Shown: positions 1 through 8,984, counted from the stretch's first letter. The stretch is 64,000 nucleotides of DNA from Spirosoma endophyticum (GCF_900112365.1 NZ_FOLQ01000002.1:310001-374000), one strand, 5' to 3'. Numbers and translations are program-made. The notes: generated by a model not told the origin, from the sequence alone.

Positions 1-431
1 ATACCAAAACGGGTTATTCATACATCAATGTCGATACGTTACGAAAATATTCGACCGAGGGCATTCTGACAGAAATAACCACCCAGGGTTCACGGCAGGT
101 GATTACTGTTGCTGAGGGTAATGTCACTAAAATTGAGCAGTATAACGTAGCGTCAGGCAAGCTGGAAAAGGTTACGAACTTTGATTATGATAATGCCCAT
201 TACGCCCCGCCGGCTCAGGTTACATTTCTGGGAGAAGCCAGCCGCAATGCCCTCAACAAACAGACAATTCTTGATTACTCGTTTGCCGAGGGTGTGCGGA
301 CATATACCTTTTCATACCGAAACCAGTATGATAATCAGGGGCGTATGAACCAGCAACTTGAATACACTGAAGACCCAACGTTAAATCAGGGCAAGGCTTT
401 TGTGTCGCAGTTGAGAAAGTATTATTACTGA
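1..431 (+). CDS. C-terminal part of a hypothetical protein, cut by the window edge
   Basis: The reading frame is open from the first bases of the window and ends at a TGA, so this is the 3' end of a longer gene and not a short gene starting at the internal GTG near position 99. The visible part is rich in Tyr, Asn and Gln and has beta-strand-like alternation (motifs such as YDNAHYAPP and SYRNQYDNQGRMNQQ), resembling YD-type or DUF4595-like surface lipoproteins of Bacteroidota. The family assignment is a guess from composition. A strong terminator follows about 60 bases downstream, so the gene ends its transcription unit. Confidence 0.6.
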   Translation, partial: TKTGYSYINVDTLRKYSTEGILTEITTQGSRQVITVAEGNVTKIEQYNVASGKLEKVTNFDYDNAHYAPPAQVTFLGEASRNALNKQTILDYSFAEGVRTYTFSYRNQYDNQGRMNQQLEYTEDPTLNQGKAFVSQLRKYYY

Positions 432-494
432 GCAGCATACATAACGTAGTCATGGAAATCGCTTAGCTGAACAGAAACAGGAAGCGATTCAGCT

Positions 495-542
495 ACCCCT
501 ATCAGCCAGTGTGTTCAGTCTGGTTGATAGGGGTAATTTTTT
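495..542 (+). terminator. Intrinsic terminator of the first gene
   Basis: A 15-bp stem (495-509 with 520-534, one G-T pair) encloses a 10-base loop and is followed by a T-rich tract (aatttttt). It lies about 60 bases after the stop codon of the partial plus-strand gene. Confidence 0.85.
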
Positions 543-647
543 GCCGGTAACTATTGGGTTTACGGCCTGGATCGTTTGCCAAAATTCCGGGCAGTGAACA
601 GGTGTATTAGGAGCGGCTGTCGAAAAGTCAACAGAATACGTAAGACC

Positions 648-1013
648 TCACAAGCCAGCTGGTTTCATAAACACTCCTTTCCTGACCTGATACCCCACGA
701 TCAATCCCGTCAAAATCAACGTAATTACGACTAAAGCGGTAAAAAACAGCCACGAAATTTCGTGAAAAGGGATGGCTACGCCAGCTGAGTTGAACGCACG
801 GTATTTGAGCATTGTCTTTTGTAACGCGCTCATGTCCGCTACGCTAAAATGTTGGCTATAATGAATCTCCTTACCATTTTTGAACCCATCGATTTGAATC
901 GAGAGCGTTTGGTTATCGTCGGAGATACGCGTTTTTAGGTTCGACGCATTTGCGTTTGTGGTCATTGCGACCAGGCCAATGCTCAGAAGCAGGGCGATTA
1001 GAAGGTGTTTCAT
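648..1013 (-). CDS. Small secreted/membrane-anchored hypothetical protein (121 aa)
   Basis: The protein has a clear signal peptide (residues 1-23, hydrophobic core LLIALLLSIGLVAM, ending in NANA), a short polar region of about 60 residues, and a C-terminal membrane helix (about 86-108, SWLFFTALVVITLILTGLIVGY) with a basic tail. This predicts a small periplasmic domain tethered to the inner membrane from its C-terminus. It sits just downstream of the permease gene on the same strand (43 bases), so it may be co-transcribed with the PadR/permease unit. No family is recognised and no function is assigned. Confidence 0.7.
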   Translation of the reverse strand: MKHLLIALLLSIGLVAMTTNANASNLKTRISDDNQTLSIQIDGFKNGKEIHYSQHFSVADMSALQKTMLKYRAFNSAGVAIPFHEISWLFFTALVVITLILTGLIVGYQVRKGVFMKPAGL

Positions 1014-1056
1014 AAGGGCATAGGGTAGGGCAGGGTTTTATTTCCCATGCCCTGCG

Positions 1057-3807
1057 TTATTCAGAACGTAGTGATTTAACGGGATTCATCAGGGCAGCTT
1101 TGATACTGTGGAAACTGACCGTAGCGAGGGCGATCAGGATGGCGGCAAGACCGACCAGAATAAATATCCAGACGCTTATTTCGATCCGGTAAGCATAGCC
1201 ATCCAGCCATTTCTGCATAAAGAACCAGGCCAAAGGCGTAGCCAGGGCAATGGCCAGAACAACCAGTTTTACAAAGTCCTGCGAGAGGATAATAACGATG
1301 CTCGGAATACTGGCACCCAGTACTTTACGAACGCCAATCTCTTTAGTACGTTGTTCGATCACCATCAGGGCAACGGCAAACAGACCCAGGCAGGAGAGCA
1401 GAATCGCGATGCCCGAGGCCAGACTGAAAATCTTTGACAGCCGTTCCTCGCTTTTATACCAGGCATCGGTATTTTCATCGACAAACGTCCCGGTAAACTC
1501 CGATTGCGGAGCGACTTCTTTCCAGACGCCTTTCAGCTTATCCATCGAGCCCGCCAGACTTTGGGGAGCCACCCGGACAAAAATGTAATTGATGTTGTCG
1601 TTGAAAGAGAGGAACATCGTAATCGGTTTTTTCTCATTCGTCGTGGAATACAAGTGAAAATCGGGCACCATACCGATGATCTGGTACCTGGCACCAGCCG
1701 TATCGGTCTGGAAAAACTTGCCAACCGGATCTTTTTCGCCGATCATTTTGGCCATGCTTTCCGTGATAATCACCCGAGCTGACGTATCTGACGGATAGGC
1801 CGGGTTGAATTCTCGGCCAGCCAACAGGTTAATGTTAAGGGTTTTCAGATAATCATAATCGATGTGTAGCCAATCGGTCGAGACCTCTCTCTCTTTATAC
1901 GTAAACCCCATAACAGACCTCGACGTACTTCGATCCTTACCAAGGCCAAGGTTTACCCCGCTTCCGGTTATCGCCACAACCATAGGATCGCTGGCCAACA
2001 AATTCCGCATCCGTTTAAGCGCCTGCTGGCCATTCACTTTATTGCCTACGGGAATGCTGATGACCTGTTCTTTCTGAAAACCCAGCGGCTGTTTGCGCAT
2101 GTGATCTACCTGCTGAAGGGCAATGATCGTACAGCAGATCAACAAACTCGATAGCGTAAATTGCGTAACAATGAGCGAATTACGAAGGAGGCCCGGACTT
2201 TTTATCGTTACCTTTCCTTTCAGGACTTCCACGGCGTTGAACTTCGCCATTTGCCAGGCTGGATACCCACCCGCCACCAGCGTAACCAGCACAAACAGGC
2301 CCAGTATGATCGCCAGCTTGTCGGGCTGGAGGATATAGTCGAGGGTTAGCTTTCCCTGGAACGTTGTGTTAAACGTGGGCAAAAGCAGGTAGGCCAGCAC
2401 CATCCCGACGACAAACCCAACGAAGCAAATAATGGCGGCTTCGCCCCATATCTGCACAAATAGCTGATTTTTGAGCGCACCGAGCGACTTCCGAACGCCT
2501 ACTTCCTTAGCCCGGCTGAACGACCGGGCAATGCTCAGATTGATGAAGTTGATGCAGGCGATCAACAGAATAAATGAGGCAATGCCGCATAACGCGTAAA
2601 CGAGCGCAACCGGCGTTCCTGATCGGCCAGATATTTCCGTGTCGAAATGGACGTTCGCTAGTTTTTGCAGCCTGATTGCAAATAAATCACCCCGTTCGTC
2701 GGGTTTGGCCCCTTTCTTTTTAAGGCCGTCAAAATTTCCGGCAAAGTATTTTTTGGCAAAGGGTTTTAATTGATTCTCAAACGTAGCCTGATCGACCTGG
2801 GGCGATAATTTTAGATAGACTATATGAGACATTGCGTCCCATTTGTCTTTATCGCTCTGATAATTGCCCGAATTGGCGATTTGAATAAAGGCATCGTACT
2901 TAATGGATGAATTATCGGGGAAATCGCCCAATACGCCCGTAACCACGTAGTCCTTTCGGTTCTCATCCAGCCCCAACTGCACGCGTTTGCCAATGGGGTC
3001 TTCGGTGCCAAATACGGCCTTCGCCATGTTCTCGCTGATGACAATGTTACTCCGATCATTCAGCGCTGTGGCCCGGTTGCCTTTGCGCATCGGAAACGAA
3101 AAGATCTTCAGGAAATCAGGGTCCGTCAACATGACCTGCTTATCCAGTGATTTCCCTTTATAGGTCACTACATTGCTTCCGTTCATGAGCCTCGATACGG
3201 CTTCCACTTCCGGGAAATCGGCTTTTATGGCTGGCGTAAGCGGCAGCGGCATGCCACTAGAGCGACTTGCCTTTTCGGGATCATTCGAGAAGAGATAGGT
3301 CTGGAAAATGCGGTCGCCATCTTCATGAAAGGAATCGAACGACAGTTGGAAATAAGCCGTCAGAAACAAGAACACGCTGACAAAGAAAGCCACCGAAAGG
3401 CCAACCACGTTGATGGCCGCATAGCCTTTGCTTTTCCACAGATTCCGAAAGGCGATTTTAAGATAATTACGTAGCATAGAGGGATGGAGTAAAAAGGGTC
3501 GGGGATAATCGCCATAGGTAGCATTCCGAAGCGGACGTACTGCCGAAGTATGAAGTTGATTTCCCGTTTTTAGTGTATCATTTGTATTGTTGATGAAATG
3601 GGCTGCCTGCCGGGTAAGGAAGTAAGGCCGAATGAATGTAAGGACCTCTACTACGTAGCGTTGCCGCGCCTTGTGCTCACCGATTTCGTCTACCTGATCG
3701 GCAAACTGCTCATGCAGATCGCCCAGCAATTCTTCGACCAGATAAGGCGGACACAGCCACCGTAGCAAGCGGTCGGCCCAGGCTGGGGGAGTGGAAGGGT
3801 TAGCCAT
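1057..3807 (-). CDS. FtsX/MacB-type ABC transporter permease with N-terminal permease-prefix domain
   Basis: This 916-residue inner-membrane protein starts with an about 70-residue soluble segment (LLRWLCPPYLVEELLGDLHEQF) of the permease-prefix type, then a linker, then the usual MLRNYLKIAFRNLWKSK start of Bacteroidota permeases at residue 111. TM1 (about 130-150) is followed by a MacB-like periplasmic domain, an FtsX block of three helices (about 405-530), a second TM and periplasmic domain, and a final FtsX block containing EQRTKEIGVRKVLGAS. It is thus a duplicated MacB_PCD-FtsX architecture. The ATPase subunit is not encoded nearby. The start codon lies 3 bases after the padR stop, implying coupled translation. 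Such PadR-permease pairs usually relate to efflux or envelope stress; substrate unknown. Confidence 0.9.
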   Translation of the reverse strand: MANPSTPPAWADRLLRWLCPPYLVEELLGDLHEQFADQVDEIGEHKARQRYVVEVLTFIRPYFLTRQAAHFINNTNDTLKTGNQLHTSAVRPLRNATYGDYPRPFLLHPSMLRNYLKIAFRNLWKSKGYAAINVVGLSVAFFVSVFLFLTAYFQLSFDSFHEDGDRIFQTYLFSNDPEKASRSSGMPLPLTPAIKADFPEVEAVSRLMNGSNVVTYKGKSLDKQVMLTDPDFLKIFSFPMRKGNRATALNDRSNIVISENMAKAVFGTEDPIGKRVQLGLDENRKDYVVTGVLGDFPDNSSIKYDAFIQIANSGNYQSDKDKWDAMSHIVYLKLSPQVDQATFENQLKPFAKKYFAGNFDGLKKKGAKPDERGDLFAIRLQKLANVHFDTEISGRSGTPVALVYALCGIASFILLIACINFINLSIARSFSRAKEVGVRKSLGALKNQLFVQIWGEAAIICFVGFVVGMVLAYLLLPTFNTTFQGKLTLDYILQPDKLAIILGLFVLVTLVAGGYPAWQMAKFNAVEVLKGKVTIKSPGLLRNSLIVTQFTLSSLLICCTIIALQQVDHMRKQPLGFQKEQVISIPVGNKVNGQQALKRMRNLLASDPMVVAITGSGVNLGLGKDRSTSRSVMGFTYKEREVSTDWLHIDYDYLKTLNINLLAGREFNPAYPSDTSARVIITESMAKMIGEKDPVGKFFQTDTAGARYQIIGMVPDFHLYSTTNEKKPITMFLSFNDNINYIFVRVAPQSLAGSMDKLKGVWKEVAPQSEFTGTFVDENTDAWYKSEERLSKIFSLASGIAILLSCLGLFAVALMVIEQRTKEIGVRKVLGASIPSIVIILSQDFVKLVVLAIALATPLAWFFMQKWLDGYAYRIEISVWIFILVGLAAILIALATVSFHSIKAALMNPVKSLRSE

Positions 3808-3810
3808 ACG

Positions 3811-4137
3811 TTACGACATTGACGGATTAGGAATGGAATTCCATAGTTCGTTACGTACCTCCCGCAGCTCGCCCAGCGTTTGTCTGCCCAGGGACGTAAT
3901 GGTGAACAGACGCTTTCGGCGACCCCCTCTGGCCGACGTAGCACCGCCCAGTTCGGAGTGTACAAACCCTTTCTCCTCCAGGCGATACAGGGCAATATGC
4001 ACACCACTAAGGCTAATGGTTCGGCTGGTTCGTTGCTTCAATTCAGCCGCCACCGCCACTCCATACGCTCCGTCGGTCAGTACGGCTACAGCGAGTAAAA
4101 CCAGTTCCTCAAATTCACCCAGGTATGATCTGCCCAT
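3811..4137 (-). CDS. PadR family transcriptional regulator
   Basis: The 108-residue protein has the compact PadR winged-helix fold: an N-terminal helix (LGEFEELVLLAVAVL), a recognition region (SLSGVHIALYRLEEKGFVHSELG), a wing with basic residues (GGRRKRLFTITSLGRQTL) and a short C-terminal helix. Its length matches the short PadR-s2 subfamily, which dimerises and normally represses the adjacent transport gene. It is immediately upstream of the permease with a 3-base gap. Autoregulation is likely by family precedent. The ligand cannot be told. Confidence 0.92.
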   Translation of the reverse strand: MGRSYLGEFEELVLLAVAVLTDGAYGVAVAAELKQRTSRTISLSGVHIALYRLEEKGFVHSELGGATSARGGRRKRLFTITSLGRQTLGELREVRNELWNSIPNPSMS

Positions 4138-4170
4138 AATCGCTCGTCAACGACCGTTTATTTCATTGCT

Positions 4171-4185
4171 ATTTGCTAAACAAAT
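4171..4185. promoter_or_regulatory. Candidate PadR operator (interrupted palindrome)
   Basis: ATTTG-ctaaa-CAAAT is a perfect 5+5 inverted repeat 34 bases upstream of the padR start codon. PadR proteins bind short interrupted palindromes near their own promoter. The link is positional only. Confidence 0.3.
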
Positions 4186-4232
4186 CAAGTGCCAAACCTG
4201 AAAAATGGCTTTAGGGCGCTATTTGGGCGTGA

Positions 4233-4500
4233 GCCGATAAGAGGGCATGTCCGAAATCGTACAAGCGTTGTCCGGTAGTGTACGGAGGAGTTGTTTCATT
4301 CTCGCCGGGCACGAACGGCTATTATGCTATTGATAGTGCGGACCGCAAAATGATCAACGGCGGTAGTGGAACCGTTACCATTACAGGAAAACTATCACCA
4401 GCATAATTGGCACCTTAGCTTCACGGCCTACGATGCAACCGCCACCAACAAGCGGGCATTAACTGAAGTCACCTTCAACGTACCAGTTCGCCAGGGATAG
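4233..4500 (+). pseudogene. Remnant of a decayed gene (C-terminal fragment with frameshift)
   Basis: An open frame without a convincing start reads ...SFSPGTNGYYAIDSAD and GSGTVTITGKLSPA, then stops at TAA. In the next frame, from about 4390, the sequence continues smoothly as NWHLSFTAYDATATNK and ends in FNVPVRQG with a TAG at 4498-4500, followed by a proper terminator. The two segments have the same beta-rich extracellular character, so one indel probably split a single C-terminal domain. The N-terminal part is missing. Family not recognised. Confidence 0.5.
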
Positions 4501-4520
4501 TTAGACATATAATTTTAACG

Positions 4521-4555
4521 CGGCCAGTCCTGAGGACTGGCCGTTTTTGTTGTTT
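4521..4555 (+). terminator. Intrinsic terminator after the gene remnant
   Basis: Perfect 10-bp GC-rich stem cggccagtcc/ggactggccg with a 3-base loop and a following T tract. It sits 20 bases after the stop codon of the decayed plus-strand gene, which supports that the remnant was once a real gene. Confidence 0.85.
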
Positions 4556-4723
4556 TAAACGGGTTTATTTGTAGTAATTTCACTGGGTCCACTTTCATTT
4601 ACAGTAAAAACGTCCACGGCTAAACCGTAGGCACAGAAAAGCTCAATTTCGTTTTAACCTTAAAGCATATGATCTACAGGTGCTGCCTCTGCTTATGGCA
4701 AAAGAATAGAATTTTCTACCTAC

Positions 4724-5050
4724 CTAAGTGCTGAGCGTGAAGGTGAGAGCTTTGAGATCGCCGTCAATGGAACGGGACTGGATGATCAATCCCGAATCCT
4801 CGTTGAACAAACGATCGCCAATTTGGGGTAGGGTACCAAAGGTTGTATAATACGCTTGTAAGCTAGTAAAGCAAATGCTGAGTCTGTCCATCACGGTTGA
4901 GGTTACAATCGGGTCTTCATACCAATTGTCGACCCGGGATAGTTTTTTTACCTGATGCAAATACCGTTCGGAGAGCAGGAATTTTACTTTCCATTCTTTA
5001 ATTACCCAATCCTGATCTTCAATAGCCTCTACAATCGATTTTGTAAGCAT
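4724..5050 (-). CDS. Hypothetical protein (108 aa)
   Basis: A soluble, mildly acidic 108-residue protein with no signal peptide. The N-terminal part (KSIVEAIEDQDWVIKEWKVKF) looks helical and the C-terminus (GLIIQSRSIDGDLKALTFTLST) beta-like. Codon usage resembles the surrounding genes, and no other long frame competes on either strand. It stands alone between debris and a low-coding stretch, so it may be a single transcription unit. Family not recognised. Confidence 0.5.
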   Translation of the reverse strand: MLTKSIVEAIEDQDWVIKEWKVKFLLSERYLHQVKKLSRVDNWYEDPIVTSTVMDRLSICFTSLQAYYTTFGTLPQIGDRLFNEDSGLIIQSRSIDGDLKALTFTLST

Positions 5051-5260
5051 AATTAAAGAAGTTAAAATTGAGTTGTATTTAATGAGCTGAAAAGGGTAAC
5101 TACAACTTATTATTCGTTGGTCGATATTGTAGCAAACTGCGCCAGGAACCCGTCCAACCCCTATAATTGGTAAAACATGTTATCCTCCCCTCCGACGTAC
5201 CGGTATCTTCTAGCGTAGTAAATCTTCATGTCGAACGGACAATGACTCTTCGTCGAAATC

Positions 5261-5476
5261 CTAGCGGGAAATATCCATGTTTTTCTCGATAAAATGAATA
5301 AACAATACGTTTATTTTGTGAACTGGTTGACTGGTAAAGTCGCTGATCGTTAACTCTTTATTACGTCCAAAGTGAGGTAGCGGTACAAATTGTCCGGCAC
5401 CCCTAATTCCACTAGCTGTGTAAATGCTACGTTTATAGCCAACGTTGCATATACGGCTCAAGCTAATTACAAGCAT
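5261..5476 (-). CDS. Doubtful short ORF or gene fragment (71 aa)
   Basis: The frame encodes a basic peptide with a segment that looks protein-like (GAGQFVPLPHFGRNKELTIS followed by DFTSQPVHKINVLFIHFIE). The segment could be a decayed piece of a larger gene, because the flanking sequence is gene debris and there is no recognisable promoter. It may equally be a chance ORF. Confidence 0.25.
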   Translation of the reverse strand: MLVISLSRICNVGYKRSIYTASGIRGAGQFVPLPHFGRNKELTISDFTSQPVHKINVLFIHFIEKNMDISR

Positions 5477-5660
5477 ATGTACCGAAAATGTAGTAATAAT
5501 TGACTGAAAAACGCCATTTCCGCAAGTTGCAACACCTATCCCCTTATGGGATTCGTGCCGATTAAATCAGCGCTTTATGAGTAGACACCCAAAAGCCTGT
5601 AGTTTGCTCCTTTTCTTTTGTCGCTCGCGGCATTTTTCTGCCTATTGGAGACCAATTTAG

Positions 5661-5668
5661 TATGTTTG
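5661..5668 (+). promoter_or_regulatory. Candidate -7 element of the FIST operon
   Basis: TATGTTTG matches the Bacteroidota -7 consensus TAnnTTTG exactly and would place the start site about 60 bases upstream of the FIST gene. A good -33 TTTG is missing at the usual distance; only a weak TTCTG is present near 5636. Confidence 0.35.
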
Positions 5669-5733
5669 GTAAGCGATAAGTTGTAGCCTATGCTACCTTA
5701 CAAACAATACCACTTTGCCTTAAGCCCTCTGTC

Positions 5734-6873
5734 ATGAAAGCCAAATCAATTAAAGGAAAATCACCCGCAGCCATCGCTACTCATCTTCAGGAAAGTATGG
5801 CCGACGGGTTTAAGCCAACGCTGGCTGTTGCGTTCATATCCATCAAGCAGGATTTCGAGGCTATCAATAAACTTCTCGATGCGCAGGGAATTATCGTTTT
5901 TGGTGCGACAACGGCTGGTGAATTTATCGACGGTGATCTTGGCGACGGCTCAGCCGTTGTGTTGCTTATGGATATGAATCCCGCTTATTTTCGGCTGGAA
6001 TGTATGCACACGGGTGAGCGCACAACGCGCGATATCGCGCAGGATATTGCCCGAATTGGTCAGGAAGCGTTTGAAAAGCCCGTATTTGTGGTGGCTTCGG
6101 GCGGCCTAAGCACCGATGGGGAAACAATCGTTGAAGGTCTTGATGATGTATTGGGTGCTGATGGAGCCATTTTTGGCGGTCTGGCGGGCGATGATTTCAC
6201 CATGAAAGCTACCTACGTATTCAGTAACCAGTTCAATAGCGATAATGGCCTGGTAACCCTTATTCTGGACGGTGAGCATGTACAGGTTTCGGGCCTGGCC
6301 ACCAGCGGCTGGAAACCCGTCGGTACGGTTCGGACTATCACCCGGAGCGAAGGGAACGTCATTTACACCATCGACGATGAGCCTGCGCTGGATGTCATTA
6401 TTAAGTATACCGGAACGCCCAAGGAACTTTCAGGTTCGAATGACATAATCAGTGTGGCGTCAGAATTTCCGATGCAGTTACTACGTGACGATGCACCGTC
6501 AGTGTTGCGGGCTCCCTTGTTTGCCAATAAAGCCGATCGATCAATTGTTTGCGCGGGCTCGTTGCCACAGGGCTCAAAAATCCGGTTTTCGCTTCCCCCG
6601 GACTTCGATATCATCGACCAAGTGGTAGCCGACTGCAAGCAGATTAAAGAAACCCAGCCCGAAGCCGATGCGCTCATCATGTTCTCCTGTTTTGCGCGGC
6701 ATATGTCGTTGGGCCCGCTGGTCAGCGAAGAAATCGACCACGTTAAAAACGTGTGGAATAGTCCGTTAGTTGGATTCTTCTGCTACGGCGAAATTGGTAA
6801 AGCCTTGACAAGCCATCACGATTTTCATAATAACACCTGTTCGCTGGTCGTATTAAAAGAAGTTACACAATGA
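5734..6873 (+). CDS. FIST domain sensory protein (FIST_N + FIST_C)
   Basis: The 379-residue soluble protein has the FIST architecture: FIST_N (about 20-215, with VFGATTAGEF and GAIFGGLAGDDFTM, the Gly-rich stretches typical of the family) and FIST_C (about 220-365, ending LVGFFCYGEIGKA and NNTCSLVVL). FIST domains are proposed to bind small ligands, possibly amino acids, and to feed signals into kinases or cyclases. Its stop overlaps the start of the histidine kinase by 4 bases (ATGA), so the two are translationally coupled. The inferred role is the input module of a three-gene signalling unit. No membrane segment, so sensing should be cytoplasmic. Confidence 0.93.
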   Translation: MKAKSIKGKSPAAIATHLQESMADGFKPTLAVAFISIKQDFEAINKLLDAQGIIVFGATTAGEFIDGDLGDGSAVVLLMDMNPAYFRLECMHTGERTTRDIAQDIARIGQEAFEKPVFVVASGGLSTDGETIVEGLDDVLGADGAIFGGLAGDDFTMKATYVFSNQFNSDNGLVTLILDGEHVQVSGLATSGWKPVGTVRTITRSEGNVIYTIDDEPALDVIIKYTGTPKELSGSNDIISVASEFPMQLLRDDAPSVLRAPLFANKADRSIVCAGSLPQGSKIRFSLPPDFDIIDQVVADCKQIKETQPEADALIMFSCFARHMSLGPLVSEEIDHVKNVWNSPLVGFFCYGEIGKALTSHHDFHNNTCSLVVLKEVTQ

Positions 6874-7916
6874 ACACGCATCTTCAGACTATCCTCGATC
6901 TCATTGACAGTAAGCCCTCAATGGACGAAGCCGACTATGCCCTTATTTCGAATGCCGTTCGGGAAGTAGATAAGACGCTGTCTCTGGCGGAATTCAAGTT
7001 GAGTCGATTCAATAAAGAGAGCCGAACCGTATCGGTTATTCTGGAAGAGACCATTGACGAACTTCAGCAAAAATCGACCGTGCTGGCACAGGCCAATACG
7101 GCGTTGACAGAAGCTATCCAGAATCTGCAGTCTACGCAGTCTCAACTCGTTCTGACGGAGAAAATGGCCGCCCTGGGCGAACTGACGGCGGGTATTGCCC
7201 ACGAAATCCAGAATCCACTCAATTTCGTCAATAATTTTTCGGAGGTCTGTATCGAGCTGGTCGACGAGTTAAGAGAAGCCCTTAGTCAACCTGAAACGGC
7301 CAATGACCGGGCGAATACCGATGCGTTGCTGAAGGATCTTTCGCAGAGTATGAAAAAGATCAATTACCACGGTAAGCGGGCCGATTCGATCGTGCGGGGT
7401 ATGCTGGAACATGCCCGTACCAGCACCGGCGAACGCCAGCCTACCGATCTCAACGCGTTGTCGGATGAATATTTACGACTGGCGTATCATGGGTTACGGG
7501 CCAAAAACAAGGAGTTTAATGCCCAGCTAATCACTGATTTTGACCCCGCTATTGGCTTGGTGGACGTAGTGCCGCAGGATATGGGCCGGGTATTGCTGAA
7601 TTTATTTAACAATGCCTTCTACGCGGTTCGGGAAAAACAGAAAACGGCCAACCAGGCCTATCCCCCAACCGTAACGGTGACTACCCGACGGTTGAAAACG
7701 ACCACTGAAATCCGGGTGCGCGACAACGGAACGGGCATACCCGATGAGGTAAAGGAAAAAATCTTTCAGCCTTTTTTTACTACGAAGCCTGCTGGTCAGG
7801 GAACGGGTCTGGGCTTGTCCTTGAGTCACGACATCATCAGTGCGCAAGGGGGGACGCTGATGGTGAAAACGCAGAAAGGAGAAGGTACCGAATTTATTAT
7901 CAATCTCCAGATTTAA
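6870..7916 (+). CDS. Soluble sensor histidine kinase (HisKA-like/HATPase_c)
   Basis: This 348-residue kinase lacks membrane helices and any recognisable PAS or GAF domain. Residues 1-100 are largely helical and coiled-coil-like (ETIDELQQKSTVLAQAN), followed by the H-box with phospho-acceptor His111 in HEIQNPLNFVNNF, the N-box NLFNNAFYAV, the G1 box DNGTGIPD and the F/G2 region FFTTKPAGQGTGLGLS. All catalytic boxes are intact. With no sensor of its own, it most likely takes its signal from the FIST protein encoded directly upstream (4-base overlap). The CheY-like regulator 55 bases downstream is the probable phosphate acceptor. Confidence 0.95.
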   Translation: MNTHLQTILDLIDSKPSMDEADYALISNAVREVDKTLSLAEFKLSRFNKESRTVSVILEETIDELQQKSTVLAQANTALTEAIQNLQSTQSQLVLTEKMAALGELTAGIAHEIQNPLNFVNNFSEVCIELVDELREALSQPETANDRANTDALLKDLSQSMKKINYHGKRADSIVRGMLEHARTSTGERQPTDLNALSDEYLRLAYHGLRAKNKEFNAQLITDFDPAIGLVDVVPQDMGRVLLNLFNNAFYAVREKQKTANQAYPPTVTVTTRRLKTTTEIRVRDNGTGIPDEVKEKIFQPFFTTKPAGQGTGLGLSLSHDIISAQGGTLMVKTQKGEGTEFIINLQI

Positions 7917-7971
7917 TTGCGTAGGCATCTTCCATCTTTTAATTCAACGCCGGTAGTAGGCGTTTGATAAC

Positions 7972-8346
7972 ATGAATATACTCATAGTGGATGATGAACA
8001 GGATGTGCAGGCGCTGTTTGAACTGCGGTTCCGGCGGGAAGTACGGGCGGGTGAGTACTCGCTGGCTTTTTGCTATTCTGGGGAGGAAGCGCTGGCCTAT
8101 CTAGCCGACCATCATTCTGAAGTGGTGCTGATTCTGTCTGATATAAACATGCCGGGTATGACAGGTTTCGACCTGTTAAAACAAATCCGTACCCAGGTTG
8201 ACATGACACAACCCGCCGTGATGATGATTACGGCCTATAATGATGAGCAGTCCCGGGAACAGGCACTGGCCCTGGGCGCCCATGATTACTTAACGAAACC
8301 AATTGATTTTGCGGCCCTGAAGCTAAAAATTAACCGTGTTCTGTAG
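7972..8346 (+). CDS. Single-domain response regulator (CheY-like)
   Basis: A receiver-only protein of 124 residues with the acidic pair DDE at 7-9, the phosphorylation site Asp57 in SDINMPGMTG, Thr87 (MMITAY) and the conserved Lys109 in YLTKP. It has no output domain, so it must act by binding a partner, as CheY or Spo0F do. It closes the FIST-kinase-regulator unit and is followed by a terminator shared with the convergent gene. Confidence 0.95.
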   Translation: MNILIVDDEQDVQALFELRFRREVRAGEYSLAFCYSGEEALAYLADHHSEVVLILSDINMPGMTGFDLLKQIRTQVDMTQPAVMMITAYNDEQSREQALALGAHDYLTKPIDFAALKLKINRVL

Positions 8347-8387
8347 CGGTATGATCAGACGTTGTTAGCATCAATTTCATAAAATGA

Positions 8388-8421
8388 GAAAGCGCGTTCA
8401 ATCCGAGATTGACGCGCTTTC
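8388..8421. terminator. Bidirectional terminator between convergent genes
   Basis: A stem of about 14 bp (gaaagcgcg...cgcgctttc) with a 5-base loop lies midway between the response regulator (+) and the DUF4136 gene (-). A-rich sequence on one side and T-rich on the other suit both directions. Confidence 0.8.
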
Positions 8422-8438
8422 TTGGGTCAACAGATCAA

Positions 8439-8984
8439 TTAAAATTTGTCGGCCCGATACGGATATTTGTTGAAGATCAGGTTAACCGCTTCACGGACCC
8501 TGCCTTTTTGACGATCGAATCCGTTGGAGGAAGTCAGACCCGAAGCCAGCCCCTGCCAGACCACCTGATCGGTCCTGGTATCAACAAGGTTGACAAGAAT
8601 GGTTCCTGCGTTTACGCTGATATCCTTGTCGCTATTCAAGCCTGGCCCTTCGCCTGGGGTGACATACGTAGCGTCGGCACCTACGTATCCTTTTATAGTG
8701 GTTGGTTTGTCAAACACCTGGAAATTGACAAGCAGATCGGGCGACTGAGAAACAAACGTATACCCCCGCCCGTCCAGAGCATAGCCAACGGCATCCTGAA
8801 CCTGTTTTTTTAAGATCAGGCTGTTTGCAGGATCGAGTTTGTTATCCAGTTGCGAAGCCCAGACATAGGATTTATAGTGGCTAAAGTCAATATTAGGTCT
8901 GAGTTCGCTATCCACAGTAATCATTTGTGCCTGTGTCAGGCTGGTTGCCAGTGCTAAAGCGGCAACGAAAAATAACCGGTTCAT
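8439..8984 (-). CDS. DUF4136 family secreted protein
   Basis: The 181-residue protein starts with a cleavable signal peptide (residues 1-19, ending SLTQAQ) without a lipobox cysteine. The mature part matches the DUF4136 layout: an N-terminal FSHYKSYVWA strand, a central SPDLLVNFQVFDK strand, and a late LVDTRTDQVVWQGLASG motif, with a basic C-terminal helix. Length fits the family (about 170-200). DUF4136 proteins are envelope proteins of unknown function. The gene stands alone between a bidirectional terminator and an unrelated cluster. Confidence 0.88.
   Translation of the reverse strand: MNRLFFVAALALATSLTQAQMITVDSELRPNIDFSHYKSYVWASQLDNKLDPANSLILKKQVQDAVGYALDGRGYTFVSQSPDLLVNFQVFDKPTTIKGYVGADATYVTPGEGPGLNSDKDISVNAGTILVNLVDTRTDQVVWQGLASGLTSSNGFDRQKGRVREAVNLIFNKYPYRADKF

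Larger units (their letters stand above)
5051..5733. other. Low-coding interval with one doubtful short frame
   Basis: About 680 bases without a convincing gene apart from the weak minus-strand frame at 5261-5476. No tRNA or rRNA sequence and no strong hairpin is seen. The last 100 bases hold a TATGTTTG element that may drive the FIST operon. Confidence 0.5.
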
